DNA of 64,000 nucleotides from Epiperipatus broadwayi (lineage: Eukaryota; Onychophora; Udeonychophora; Euonychophora; Peripatidae), in contig JAQFVV010006221.1 of NCBI GenBank assembly GCA_028023455.1, positions 1,053,501-1,117,500 on the forward strand, written 5' to 3'. Below, in pieces: positions 37,254 through 47,815 of the stretch (positions within the stretch are counted from its first letter, which is position 1; every line of letters begins with the position of its first letter). The notes below the pieces were generated by a model. It was given only the letters and a program-made list of their open reading frames with translations, searched no databases and was not told the origin of the DNA. The translations under genes were made by a program, and so were the position numbers.

Positions 37254-38310
37254 CACCTGGGTCTCGTTTTATGCGGATTATTTTAATGCGATTTTGAAGT
37301 TATGTGATTTATGTTTCTTCTTAATATTTTTCATATTTCACTATATTAGATATCAAAAAATTTAAATTATTAATAACTTATTTTGACTGGAAATACTTTT
37401 TTTTTCAAAAATATAACATTATATTAGCAGCTAACGTGAATATGGCCTGAAGCTATATTTAGAATAAGTAACCTACTTATACTAATGAGTAAATAATAAT
37501 AATAATAGATTTATACTTACGTATAAAAATATCACAATAAATATTCAAAAATTTTAAACTTTTAAAATGTATTTTGTTAGGTATAACAGAAATAAATAAT
37601 GTAGATTTTAAAAATAAATAATGAAGATTTTATTGATTTTATAAACTGAAAATAATATTTTTAATGATAATGTATAATCTTTTTGTTTTGATTGCGATCC
37701 TCATTTTTTTAATATAGAAACAAAATGTGAACATTTAAAATTTATTTCAGTAGTAAAAAATCAGTTGTCAACAAAAAAAAACCATTAACACAGCACAAGA
37801 CTGAAATTGGCACTAGTTGTGTAAACAGGATGGAGCAGAATATGGTAAAAATTAGAGTGGGGAATGGAAAATAAAGTGGCTAACAAGTTTCTCTGGGCAT
37901 AATTTCTGAGAGATTCTTGACTTCATTCAAGAAGAAGCAACATCACATCACATCGATGAATCTGATTTCTTACCAGTTTACAAACAATCTGCACATTCAA
38001 AAATAGCAATAATGATTAAAATATGTATGAAAAAATGTCAAATTAAATACTGTAGTTAATAAAAAAAAGTTTGTCTTGTACCAATTTTTTTCAAATATTT
38101 GATATTTTTTTTTAGTCTTACTTTATTTCCTTATTTTTTTTATGTGAATTTTAAAGTAATTTTTCCTTGTTGCTTTGCTTTTATGCAAATTCTGAAAATT
38201 ACAGACCCTATCCCCCATTTTTCAAGGTAAGTTAAGTCTATTTATGGGCTATTTTTTTTAATGTGGATTTGCTGTGGAACCTATCTACCGCATAAAATGA
38301 GACCCGGGTG
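37254..38310. mobile_element. pogo/Tigger-like DNA element, copy 2 (1057 bp)
   Basis: The left end reads CACCTGGGTCTCGTTTTATG and the right end, read on the minus strand, begins CACCCGGGTCTCATTTTATG; TA flanks both sides (37252-37253, 38311-38312). It shares interior blocks with copy 1, such as TTGGCACTAGTTGT and a GAATCTGATTT segment followed by CAGTTT. Those shared interior blocks might be remnants of transposase coding, but no open frame survives. Confidence 0.75.
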
Positions 38311-39009
38311 TATATATATAATTCTCATATCAAAATATAACAAAGCAATAACAATAAATTTTTTTTTACTAAATAACACATAAATGTTGAATGGGATAAA
38401 AAAATATATACAGTTATAAGCTACAGCTCAAATTACTAATTTAACCATAAATAATCATTCAGAGGGTAACGATAGGCAATTCTAAGTTTATATAATATAA
38501 AGGAAATTATATTACCTTGTGGATTCTGGGGTTTTAATAATGATACATTCACTTACGTAAGTTTAGGTAGTTCTGACTTCACAATCCATAAGAAATTGAG
38601 GTTTTATTTTATTTAAAAGAGATCTGCTATTGGCAAAGTCGCATTAGTGTCCATTTGTAGTATTAACTGGAAGTGAAACAAAAATAATAATGATGTCAAT
38701 TAGTAAATCTTTCAATGGGAACTTGTTTGTCATATTAGATTCGATTCTTTTCCTTTAACTCTGTATTTAGTGTAGCATCTCAGTGAGGTTCTTAGGTTTC
38801 TCATGCTAGTAGGTGGTAGGTAGAATCAGCTCCATACTTGTAGCAGATAATGATGGCCCTTCACATATCTGCTGTTACCCAACATTACGAATGTCAACAT
38901 TTTATAAGTTGATTCAAAACACATTTCTTTTGCAAGTCAGTTAATTCAAAAACTCTGATGACCTTTATAACCACAAAAGCATAGCCATCCGAATTAATAT
39001 ATATAAAAA
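38311..39009. other. AT-rich stretch without recognised features
   Basis: No gene, repeat family or RNA was recognised; it lies between the pogo-like element and a solo LTR. Confidence 0.4.
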
Positions 39010-39615
39010 AAATAAATCATAATGTCTCCTGTTCTATTCTGCTCAGCCATTCCAATTCAATTAATTTTCCTTTTCCTTTTGTCTTTCACAAAAAAAAAGA
39101 GAGTTTATCAGCATGTCAATTTCTCTCTGGAAGGCTTTTAACATTTTTTCTATTATTTCTTTGTATTTTTGTCCACCGCACATTCACTTAGAGTTTTCTC
39201 AGAATTTTAAGTGCCTAAATACTGTATCAAATAACAAAGAATTGTCTAGAGGTATATACAGCAAATTCTTTTCGTTACCTTCATTAAAGTAAGATATGAT
39301 TTAAAAAAATGTATATTTGAAAGAATCATTAATAAAAAAACCCAGATATTTGCATATAACTATATTTCTCAAATTTTTAATAACATATTTTAAAAAAAGT
39401 ATTCTGAATCAAATAATTATATTTCTTTTATCCCTTCCTTTTTTTTTTTTTTTAAAAAAAAAAAACCGATTTCAACATCTATCTCCCTTACATATATATA
39501 TCTCACACCTCATATTTAAACATATTGAAGACAATTTAAAGAATTACGCATATCAAGGGCAGTTGGTAGGTGCTATTTAATTCCCTTGTAACATGGTTTG
39601 AACCTGGATACTGTT

Positions 39616-39618
<3 letters not shown>
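39010..39618 (-). repeat. Solo LTR, diverged relative of the 6.8-13.8 kb gypsy LTR
   Basis: Read on the minus strand from 39618 it begins TGTAACAG, then GGTTCAAACC and GTTACAAG, as in the gypsy LTR. Downstream blocks follow in the same order: a purine/pyrimidine tract, AATGAAGGTAACGAAAAGAA (compare AATGAGAGTAATGAAAGAAC) and AAAAATGTTAAAAGCC with CATGCTGATAAACT. No internal coding region accompanies it. The plus-strand frame at 39317-39580 is a shadow. It ends in a TA tract (39619-39645). Confidence 0.75.
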
Positions 39619-39645
<27 letters not shown>

Positions 39646-39649
<4 letters not shown>

Positions 39650-41560
39650 ACCAGTTTGAAATCCCATACACCTTATCCATTTCAAAAAATGATACTATAT
39701 ATCTGTATACGTCACGAGCATGAAATGATGTGTACATTTTAAAATGCGAGATCGATAATAATCTTCGGTAATACCCGGAGTTAAATACAAACGAGTATTA
39801 CTTTAAAAATTATTAGAGAAAAGAAATTCAATTTAAAATAAAATCTTCTCTTGTTAAACTATTTATACTTCCACCCCGATATCTATTTGCCCATAGACAT
39901 TTCCCCTCACTCTTCACATACCTTTAAAAGTATTGTATCTATTAGACAAAACTTTAGTGCCACCCCCAACATAATAAAAGAAAGCAAAATGTTAAATAAT
40001 TTTCTCTTTTCTATCTATCAAGAGAGTATGCAAAGAGGATTTCTTTTCTGTTCTTGGACATATGTTTTATTTGGATGAAGGAAAACTGGGTGAAAAGTAT
40101 ATTATAAGTCAACTCCCCAATATACTATCCCAATGACTAGCTCAAATATAATTCCCTATCTCAGGTACTTTGGGTAAGTATTTCTATAACCTTTTATAGC
40201 CGTGGTAAGAAGATATCACAAATAGGTGATTATATTTTATTTTTATTATTATTCTAAAATAAAATATACGATAAACAAATGAAATATGAGATAATACCAT
40301 TTATTTAACTAAACCCCCCTCCACCACATATAGATTTAAATAATATAATATTAAGTCATAAATTCATTATATGCTTTCTATTTTTAATTTTATGATTCTA
40401 CAATAATATAGATCATGCAAGAGTTCTTGGACTTTTAAATTTAAGATCTTCATTTACATCAAAAACAAACAAAGAAAAAAAATCCATTTTCTAACTTATA
40501 TGTAAGTCAATTTATTTGCCATAAAATACAAAATGGTCAAAGATAGATACCAATGGATGTGGTCTATACTTCCCTCTCCCTGCACAAAACAACAAATGTT
40601 TCATTTTATAAATCCCACAAAATAATGAAATTAAATTATACACAGATTTAACCATTTGAACTTTCCTCAATTTATATAAACTTTTAAGGTTATATACACC
40701 TTTACATTTAGGTACACAAAGTTATATTTTACATACTTCTTTTTTTATATATAAAAACACATGTATAGGCTGGCTATAGGTCACTCAACATGAGGTGATG
40801 CTGCCATGATTAAAATTAAATAAGACGTAAAGATAAAATGAGGGAAAAGAACAAGAAAATAATAATCCTATATTTAGTGGATTTGAGTGAGATCTATGTA
40901 TAAGCAATATTTACAATATTTTATACAACAAAAAAGGACTATATTTTATATTGTGTTAGTAAATATAGTACAATTATACTTGTTATATCCACTCTAACAA
41001 TAGAAACAATAAACCAAAAAAAATGTATAAACATAACTCTTTTTTTTTGTACTCATCTCTATCTGCCTGCTCTCTGGGTTTAAACTTCTGGGCAGACCAT
41101 CTAAACTACCAGAAAGGATGGTGATATTCACTTTAACTCTTTGCCATCCTTGTAGATTCCTTCAATCAGAATACACTAGGTCTCTAACACATACATCTTG
41201 GCGACTACATATCTGAATTGGCAGGTGTACTGCTACGGTTCTTTCTACTCCATGGTTTTCTGGGCAAGTAGATGAAACTTGGTTATCATTTTAGTAATGG
41301 CAATCCAAAATATTTTTCTTTCCTTTTGATTAATCACCGAACTGTGTATGATTAAATGATTTCCAAAATCATATGGGTGTTGGTGGCTTTGGTTAATATC
41401 TGTGCAAACCACTGGGAAAAACATTCAACAGAAGTTTATGTTCATTCATAACCGGCAGGTCCCATAAACAAAAAAAATTATATGCATCAAACTTCTTGAA
41501 TTAAAAAAAAAATACTCCGCAATCCGGCAGCATCCAAAAAGAATAAATGTCTAATAATCT
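39646..41560. other. AT-rich stretch, no gene recognised
   Basis: Contains only short frames (39851-40078) without known domains and one less AT-rich segment (41060-41240) that may be an old repeat. Confidence 0.4.
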
Positions 41561-41722
41561 CCCCACACCTCATAGGTAGGTTCTTGTATCTCTCTCAGTC
41601 CAAGAATACTACTACTACCCCTATACCTCACAGGTAGGTTCTTGTAGCTCTCTCAGTCCAATAAATATAATAATTCCCCTACACCTCACAGGTAGGTTCT
41701 TGTAGCTCTCTGTCCAAGAAAT
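41561..41722 (+). repeat. Tandem repeat, 57-58 bp unit, three copies
   Basis: Units start at about 41561, 41618 and 41676 with CCCC(T)ACACCTCACAGG, then TAGGTTCTTGTAGCTCTC and TCAGTCCAA. The last unit lacks a TCAG step. No coding frame runs through it. Confidence 0.85.
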
Positions 41723-42584
41723 AAAAAATAATAATATTAAAAAAAAATCATCCCTGTCCGCCCACAAGTTGCAATTGCTTATATCCCATTTGAGCTATTG
41801 CGTCAGATAATTTTTACTTTTCGTACGTTCTTTTACAAAATTTTGCTTCAAAATCTCTTTTTCCTATTTTTTTTTTTTTTTAGGAATTTCAAACTCCATA
41901 TTGGAATAATAGACCACCCATATTCTTTAGATAACATGCTTGTCATTTGATTTACAAATGAATTAAAAAATTTACTCTACCTGATTACATACAAAAAAAA
42001 GTTAAATTAGAAAGAAAAGATTAATTAAATCCACCTTTTAAACAGAAGATTCTTTTCACACACAAATATATATATATTTTTAAAAAAAAAAACATTTTAA
42101 AAAATTATAAAAAAAAAATCAAATATATATATATTTACAGAAATCTTTATACATATTAGAACGTTTACAATAAATATAATACATTTATAGTGTGTGTTAA
42201 GTATTTCAAAATAACTAATATGTAAGTGTTAGTTATGTATGCAGAAAGATGGGAATCGAGTATAGACCAACTCTCATTGTTTATTCAATGAATTCAATAA
42301 AGTTAGCTGTGCCAAATTGTTGGTTACAGCCATCTTGTGCATGGATGTTCTATGATCTGGCACAATATAAAATAAACGAACACACATATCCGGACATAAT
42401 GCTATTTTGTACAAGATACATAAATAATTATTAACGCTTAAAATATATTTAGCATTCACAGTTTGAATATTATTATTATGCTCTGGATATTCATTTCCAT
42501 ATTCCAATTGCGTTATCCAAATTCCTAAAAAAAGATTAAATATTTAAGTCTTCAGTTATCCATATAATAATTTATTTAAAACAG
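41723..42584. other. AT-rich stretch, no gene recognised
   Basis: Includes long A and T runs and two opposing short frames (42249-42434 plus, 42274-42507 minus) that cover the same bases; neither shows a recognisable domain. Confidence 0.4.
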
Positions 42585-42680
42585 GCAAAACTCTCTGTAC
42601 AGTAGTACCACTCAGTGCAATCCAGAGTAATCAATGGATGGCAGAAGGTTTCACATAAAATCCCTATCTAGTGCCTACTC

Positions 42681-42745
42681 ATCCAATATCCTGACTCGTT
42701 TTTGGCTTGTGGCCTTTGTCAGTGAGGAGACTTGGATCTGAAAGC
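42681..42745 (-). ncRNA. Hammerhead-like motif, family B, copy B3 (damaged)
   Basis: Core reads CTGACAA (42722 to 42716) in place of CTGANGA, stem II GGC/GCC with loop CACAA is intact, and GAAA is AAAA, followed by CGAGTC. Loss of G8 and G12 should abolish activity. Confidence 0.6.
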
Positions 42746-42787
42746 ATTGCACCTAGATTTTAGCATAAAATCCATATCTAGTGCCTA

Positions 42788-42852
42788 CTCATCCAATAAC
42801 CTCATGACTAGTTTCTGGCTTGTGGCCTTCGTTAATGAGGAGCCTTGAATCT
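42788..42852 (-). ncRNA. Hammerhead-like motif, family B, copy B4 (damaged)
   Basis: Reads CATTAACGA where CACTGANGA is expected, then stem II GGC/CACAA/GCC, GAAAC and TAGTC, all intact. Only the first core strand is mutated. Confidence 0.6.
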
Positions 42853-43479
42853 GAGAGCACGGCACCTAGATCTTAGAGTAGGCACTAGATAGGGATTTTA
42901 TGCACAAACCTTCTGGCATCCATTGATTACACTAGCTTGCACTGAGTGGCACTACTGTATGAAAGAATTTTGCCTGTTTTAATAACAGTTATGTGCAAGC
43001 ATAAGAAATGGTGATCATATGATGTTCAATGGTTTAATATTTCATATTTTACAATATCTTTTAATATAATATCTCCAGAGTCAAGTATTTTTCTAAAACA
43101 ATTATCCTTAATTTCTTTATTATTCAATATTACACCATTCTAAATAAAGATTTATGTTAAGATAACATGATAAGTAACTTCAGTTAATCCTTTGATGTTT
43201 CTTTTATAATTTATATATCCATGTAAATTTTAAATGTGCCACTTATCAGTTAATGAATGACTTCCTCCAAGCAATCCAAAATATCCAAAGCACAATTTAT
43301 CAATTTCTAACTTTTATGACAATACTAATTTATGATTAATTGTAAGAGTTGTCTATATTCCAAGTACTTTCAACAATTTCATTAATTAATGAATACGTAC
43401 GTTTATCCAAATAGTAAATATGTCTAAATATAACGTAGATTAAGTAGGTCAGTACATTATTTAAGTAATAATACTTCTT

Positions 43480-43749
43480 TTAATTGTAACAACTTTTAAC
43501 AGAGAATTTAGACTTAAATTTGAGTATTCTGTTTTCTTTTCCTTCTATTAATTTACTTCGTACTTCTGAACATTGTAATATATTTTTTAAATAATGGCGA
43601 ACATCGCTTTTTCTAGTTATAGTTCGATATGAATTAGAGCTAAATTTAAAACTTTTTAAATATGCAAAACAGTTGAATAAACTATAATTTTTAAATAATA
43701 ATAAACTTGATATCACAAATTCGGTTTGGTTTTTAAAATTACGTTGCAA
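43480..43749 (-). other. Open frame of about 89 codons, unrecognised; possible exon
   Basis: Minus-strand frame with Cys, Arg and Glu content higher than neighbouring chance frames, including DVRHYLKNILQCSEVRSKLI. It opens at TTG, not ATG, but a pyrimidine-poor AG (ATAACTAG before AAAAAGCG) lies inside and could be an acceptor. No domain was recognised. A conserved mitochondrial-type exon is conceivable but unproven. Confidence 0.2.
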
Positions 43750-44680
43750 GAAGTTTTTTTTTTAAAGAAGTCTTTTTCGATGTCTGCCACCAACAGCTTC
43801 TTCTACCAAAAAAAACCCCAAATCTTTTCACAATTTAAAGCAAAAATAGAAAGAAAAAAAACTTAGGAGAATTTACAATTTATCAGTTACACAAACTGAG
43901 TTAATTTTACCACAAACCACTTTTACATTTAACAAAGCATATTTTATTTTATTCTGTTAACAAAGTCAATATAAATTACCAAATCTAAATTATACATTAT
44001 TTTAGTTAAACATAAGAAATAATAATAATGTAATTAAGGATATGATTATTCTCAATTGCACAAACTGATCACGCCTTTATTCATACTGAAACATCAATCA
44101 TTATAAAACAGTTATAATATTAAATAATAGATAATAAACTAAACAAATAAAATATAAATAACATATTTTGAATATATGTATGCAATAAAAAAATATCAGG
44201 TTTTCCTCACAATGGCATATTAATATCATTTACTTTATATTTATAAAAATTTAAAATTTTTCAAAACATCACCATTGACCATCGATCTATTTTAATTAGA
44301 GCTGGGTATAAGATTACAATATATATATTAATAAATATATTTTTTATTTGATACAAATTTTTTCCTATTTCAGTCTTTATTTTATCCAGAAGGCTATTTT
44401 AAATAAGGCTTTTTAATAATTTTAAAATACATGTGCCAAATTAAACAGCCTTTGATATAATTATATATATTTTCCAAAGTTAATCAAGGAAATTTAGAGA
44501 TGATCTTTTGGCTTCTATTCACTCATCATTAAAATACATATACTGTTAGTAATTGATAATTAAGCTAAAAAATAAGTATGTGAACATTTCTCTTTAGTTA
44601 TCTTATATACCCCCCTCTCCAACCTATTTATAATAAACTTTGACATTTTTTAAAACTCATGATTAAAATTATTTTCCTAG
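43750..44680. other. AT-rich stretch, nothing recognised
   Basis: A/T-rich DNA with homopolymer runs; no gene, repeat family or RNA seen. Confidence 0.4.
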
Positions 44681-44748
44681 TCAACCATTGGTGGCCTAGT
44701 GATTAGCATAGCTCCCGGTCAACGTATTTGACATATGAAAAAAAAAAA
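44681..44748 (+). mobile_element. SINE family 1, internally deleted copy
   Basis: Reads TCAACCATTGGTGGCCTAGT, continues through the A box-like region, then jumps to TTGACATATG plus an A tail; the B box part is missing. TTTCCTAG flanks it at 44673-44680 and 44749-44756, a clear 8-bp target duplication, so the short form itself was probably inserted. Confidence 0.8.
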
Positions 44749-45456
44749 TTTCCTAGCTTGTTGCAATTATTTTTTTAAGATGGCTTCTTGCATTTACATT
44801 TTTTTTAAAATTTAAATAAATATTTTATTATTTAAAATAAATAAATTTTAAATTATTTACAAATTTTCATATATTATACAAGTTTACTCTTATATACATA
44901 CAATAGACCTGTGAACGATGCTGCATGTAACTACTTGAGTTCAGGAAAATGTAAAAAAAATCCATTAAAATTCACAAGTTTTATAATATTTGGAAAGCCG
45001 TTCTCTGAATATCATAACATCAAAAAAAGTAAAAATTGTAATTAAATTTTACAATATGCCCATAGCCAGTTTTCTACTTCCAAGCACCAAGCACTTATGT
45101 TTAAGAATAAAATTTATGTAGTTCACGTTGAAAGAAATTTTATTCTTTCTTCATTATCCTTTCTGAATTTGATGCTAATGTTTTTGCATAATAAAATATT
45201 TTCTGATCGAAATGCTAACTTTACAAAATTTTATAAGATACTAAAAGTTGATTCTGATTTTTAAAATGTCCAAATAATTAGAGAAATTTTAATTTCTGAT
45301 AACAAGATCACCACCATGTTTCTATAAGATAAAAAGTTGTTGGAAAAAAAAAGAATATCACTCAAAGTGTATTTAATGGTGAAAAAATGCAGACATTTCA
45401 TTATTTTTTTAAAAATAAAAATATGGCAGTTTTTTTATTGCATTAGTGACTACATG

Positions 45457-45621
45457 CAGAGCCGGCGCTGGGTATTAGGCGCCCGCATGCAAATTTGATT
45501 TTGGTGCCCCTGTCAGGGATGATGCCTTCTTTTTCAGATGCTAATCTCTCAGTGATGGCGCCTCCTTCTGCCAGCGCCCGCATGCCTAGCATGCGTTGCA
45601 TGCCCGCTTCCGCCGGCCCTG
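45457..45621. mobile_element. hAT-type MITE, 165 bp, GC-rich, with 8-bp target duplication
   Basis: The left end is CAGAGCCGGCG and the right end, read on the minus strand, is CAGGGCCGGCG. ACTACATG flanks both sides (45449-45456 and 45622-45629). The element is strikingly GC-rich against its surroundings and contains repeated GCCCGCATGC motifs in opposing orientation. The 8-bp duplication and CAGRG ends assign it to hAT; it has no coding capacity. Confidence 0.9.
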
Positions 45622-45829
45622 ACTACATGAGAGAATATACCCTTACTACAATATATGTAAATGTGTCACCGTAATTTATTATTAATAACTTATTATTTTT
45701 AAAATTTTTATGTATACTATAATCTTAATTTATATATGTATACTATACATATAAAAATCATCTGTTATTCAATAAACTATATGTATTCTAATCTAATCAA
45801 TGTTTTCAACTGAGATCTACTGTGCACTC

Positions 45830-46785
45830 TAGACATTTATTTATATGTAAGGGAGGTTGGAATAATGTATAGTGTGTTTCAGCCGCCCTGCACCACCATC
45901 TTCATTTCAATTATTATCAATCCACTGCAGAATGAAGGTCTCTCCAAGTTCAATCCATCTTCTATGATCTTGAGCCTCTCTTTTCCACATTACCTCAACA
46001 CAATTCCTTATTTCATCCATCCATCTCATGTGTAATCTCTCTCTAGATCTTTTACAATCTCTTGGAATCCAGTTTGAAATTTTGACTGTCCATCTATTAT
46101 CATCTCTTTTAGCAATAAGTCCAATTTAACTCCACTTTAGTCTCTTAATTCTTTCAATGATGTCAGTAACATCTATTTGTTCACTCACCCATATATTTCA
46201 TTTTTAGTCTCTCCTAACATGCAACTCTCCACTCTTCATTGTGTGGTCTGATGTCTCTGTATTGCTTTTCTTTTAAGTGTCCAAGTATAGATTTATATGT
46301 AGCAACTGAGAAAACACATTAATTCAAAATCTTCCTTTTCAAACACAGTCATATTTCCTTGATTTAGTTACTTTTATCAAAAGCACTCCAACCAAGTTTA
46401 ATTTTGTGATTAATTTTATCCATTATGTTTCCAATTGTAGCAATAAGTTGACACAGGTATTTGCAGTTGTTAACTTCTAACTCACTATTATCAATCTTTA
46501 CTTTTTCTTTTGAGAAAATTCATTAAATATTACTTTAGTCTTTTTAACTTTTAACTTTAATCCTATTTTTTTTACTTTCATCTGATAACTCTTACATTCC
46601 CTGAAGCTCTACAGCATTATATGCAAAAACAACTACATCATCTGCAAAATCTAGATGGCTTAAATAATCTCCATTTACTATTATTCTTTTAACTTTCCCT
46701 TTTAATTCACAAAACATTTCTTGAAAAAGTGCTGTAAAACATTTTGGAGATACGAAATCACCCTGTCACTCATCCTTCTCACTGC
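45830..46785 (-). pseudogene. RTE-clade LINE, 3' part of reverse transcriptase and C-terminus
   Basis: Reading the minus strand from 46768: QGDFVSPKCFTALFQEMF (RT motif with the QGD block), then GDYLSHLDFADDVVVF with the catalytic FADD encoded at 46637-46648, and NAVELQGM. Downstream frames recall the RTE C-terminus, including a final Trp-Arg-Asp-Leu-containing stretch near 45940. Stops and frameshifts break the frame. The 5' half is absent, as is usual for 5'-truncated LINEs; the left boundary is approximate and no tail was identified. Confidence 0.85.
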
Positions 46786-47190
46786 TAATCTTTTTATATT
46801 ATAATTTTATATATTAGAATTTTAATGATTTACTAAATGTTTATGCATTTTACAATGGAACAGGTTTTTTCCCAAAGTTATAAATATTTATTTTATTCAG
46901 TTAAGCACTTTCAATACTAAACATATCATAGTTATAGCATTCTACAATTAAAGTTTGTTAAACTATCATTTTAAAATTGTTTTATATATTATTAATTGAA
47001 TTAGCATAAAATTGAATTTTAGAAGTTAATTTACATTCTAATAACTGTAAATCACTACAGTTAGTGGAGATTGAAAATATTTGTGTTTTCAATTTTATTC
47101 TCATAGTTTTATAGTTATATAGAGATAAAAGGTAAAGGTGGCTGCTGGAGGGTTGCATTAGACCCTAAGATCTAGGTGCAGTGCTCTCAG

Positions 47191-47247
47191 ATCCAAGACT
47201 TCTCACTGATGAATGCCACAAGCGAGAAGCTAGTTGGGGATTTGGAT
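47191..47247 (+). ncRNA. Hammerhead-like motif, family B, copy B5
   Basis: CTGATGA at 47206-47212, stem II TGC/GCG (one U-G pair) with loop CACAA, GAAG at 47226-47229 in place of GAAA, then the cleavage triplet position GTT. Stem I pairs ATCCAA (47191-47196) with TTGGAT (47242-47247). Confidence 0.6.
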
Positions 47248-47643
47248 GAGTAGGCACTGGATAGGATTTTATGCACAAGCCTTCTGGCATCCATTGATTA
47301 CTCTGCCTTGCTTTGAGTGGCACTACTGTATGGAAAGAGTTTTGCCTATTTTAACAACCGTCATGAGCAAGCATGGAGATAGTGATCATGTAATGTTTAA
47401 AAGTTTAATACCAATTTTGTCTAATAGGAAGGTGGTGGCTATGGTTATAAAAGAACCAAAGTCACCAAAATGTATGGGTGCTGAACTGAGTTCAGACCCA
47501 TATGACTATATAAGCTATTGAGCTTAGATTGAAATATTCGTGTGTTTTCAATTTTATTCTCATAGTTTTGTAGCTATGTAGAGTTAAAAGGTGGCTGCTG
47601 GAAGATTGCATTAGATCCTAAGATCTAGGTGCAGTGCTCTCAG

Positions 47644-47702
47644 ATCCAAGGCTCCTTACTGACGAAGGCCACAAGCCAGAAACTAGTTTGCGGATATTGG
47701 AT
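47644..47702 (+). ncRNA. Hammerhead-like motif, family B, copy B6 (best kept)
   Basis: CTGACGA at 47659-47665 (position 7 is variable in hammerheads), stem II GGC/GCC with loop CACAA, GAAA at 47679-47682, stem III A-U and C-G closing a two-base loop, cleavage expected after U at 47688 (triplet GTT). Stem I outer helix ATCCAA (47644-47649) pairs with TTGGAT (47697-47702); the inner helix has one mismatch. The 10.1/11.1 pair is A-A where natural hammerheads usually have G-C, which may reduce activity. Confidence 0.65.
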
Positions 47703-47815
47703 GAGTAAGCACTGGATAGGGATTTTATGCACAAACCTTCTGGCATCCATTAATTACTCTGTCTTGTTTTGAGTGGCACTACTGTATGGACAGAGTTTTG
47801 CCTATTTTTGACAAC

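Larger units (their letters stand above)
42585..42980. mobile_element. Repeat family B: two reversed partial units plus one forward fragment
   Basis: On the minus strand, two partial units in tandem (about 42585-42755 and 42756-42870), each with a hammerhead-like motif. They are followed by a forward 3' part (42871-42980, TAGGCACTAGATAGGGATTT to GAATTTTGCCTGTTTT). The outer 60-bp ends are inverted repeats of one another, as in the 32.6 kb copy. Confidence 0.8.
47071..47815 (+). mobile_element. Repeat family B tandem: 458-bp unit, about 1.6 copies, two ribozyme motifs
   Basis: Unit 1 starts at 47071 (TTGAAAATATTTGTGTTTTC) and unit 2 at about 47529 (TTGAAATATTCGTG). Each continues through GGTGGCTGCTGGA, a GATCTAGGTGCAGTGCTCTC block, the hammerhead-like motif, GATTTTATGCACAA and GAGTTTTGCCTATTT; unit 2 ends there. 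Same-strand motifs lie 453 bp apart (47206 and 47659), so RNA spanning both could release a 453-nt monomer if active. This head-to-tail arrangement matches Penelope pseudo-LTRs and retrozyme-type elements. The 95-codon frame at 47234-47521 is a chance product. Confidence 0.8.

Noticed and set aside
47234-47521. 95-codon frame in repeat B as a gene
   Set aside because: It overlaps the ribozyme motif and is not kept in the other B copies.
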